64,000 bases of DNA from Muricea muricata (Eukaryota; Cnidaria; Anthozoa; Malacalcyonacea; Plexauridae), in the NCBI GenBank assembly GCA_963855995.1, contig OY979721.1, positions 15,479,893 through 15,543,892 on the forward strand, written 5' to 3'. Under the pieces are notes generated by a model. The model worked only from the letters and a program-made list of their open reading frames with translations, was not told where the DNA came from and ran no database searches. Numbering within the stretch: position 1 is the stretch's first letter; every line of letters starts with the position of its first letter. Below, in pieces: positions 63,768-64,000 of the stretch. The position numbers and the translations under genes were made by a program.

Positions 63768-64000
63768 CTAATTTTAAGATGCTCTTTTAATTACTGCATG
63801 CAGTAGAAGATTGCGTTCATCGTGCCTAGCGAATTCGGCCTTTACTCTATAATGCAAATTTTCCATTCGTCAAATGGTATTCCAGGGCATGATTGAACAA
63901 AACTCATGATGTCAACTTCTTGTAAACGAAATCAAAAACAATTTAGGTTAAAAAATGCCGATCACTGTATACATTCAACATTCCGCCACCTCTTAAAATT

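Larger units (their letters stand above)
56899..64000. other. Gene-poor region upstream of Brachyury
   Basis: No recognisable coding sequence on either strand in 7.1 kb. The contents I can support are a tRNA-like SINE candidate (61.24 kb), an AT dinucleotide tract (59.77-59.82 kb) and a 200-bp palindrome (63.57-63.77 kb). The proximal part, including a less A+T-rich block at about 57.6-57.8 kb, is the natural place for the Brachyury promoter and enhancers. Confidence 0.5.

Overview
The window is nuclear DNA of an early-branching animal, most likely a cnidarian (anthozoan-like). It is A+T-rich. Genes have many short exons, mostly with GT-AG introns, and introns carry small palindromic elements. 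The gene set is metazoan: a Brachyury T-box gene, an Argonaute, a COMPASS-class double-homeobox gene, androglobin and FAAP100. I infer the phylum from the style of gene content and repeats; it is not proven. Gene models were built by joining ORF blocks by hand at splice sites with matching phase and comparing them with remembered protein families.

Layout, left to right. 0.17-3.45 kb: 3'-truncated minus-strand gene for an unrecognised multi-pass membrane protein. 5.5-8.36 kb: CRYZL1-like quinone oxidoreductase (minus), sharing a 420-bp divergent promoter with an SFT2-domain transport gene (8.78-10.11 kb, plus). 11.48-18.27 kb: complete Argonaute (minus, 12 exons, about 939 aa) with an intact DEDH slicer tetrad. 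It is head-to-head with TMEM135 (19.07-22.33 kb, plus, 13 exons, 366 aa), and an unusual tRNA-Phe-like locus lies between them. 22.47-25.35 kb: COMPASS/SATB-type gene with two divergent homeodomains (minus), tail-to-tail with TMEM135. 26.14-40.39 kb: androglobin ADGB (minus, 33 exons, about 1773 aa) with a calpain-like domain, a circularly permuted globin split by an IQ motif and a lysine-rich tail. A possible two-exon nested gene sits in one intron. 42.02-46.31 kb: FAAP100, a Fanconi anaemia core-complex subunit (minus). 47.59-56.90 kb: Brachyury (minus, 7 exons, about 396 aa). 56.9-64 kb: gene-poor DNA upstream of Brachyury, with a tRNA-like SINE candidate and a 200-bp palindrome.

The genes do not form one pathway. 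They cover small-RNA silencing (AGO), DNA repair (FAAP100), developmental transcription (Brachyury, COMPASS), ciliary or germline globin biology (ADGB) and membrane traffic or metabolism (SFT2, TMEM135, CRYZL1). I saw no CRISPR array, viral genome or complete autonomous transposon. The most interesting signals are the His-E7/His-F8 pair in the androglobin globin, the tRNA-Phe locus with a 31-nt hairpin insert in its T-arm, the nested small gene inside ADGB, and several near-perfect palindromes.
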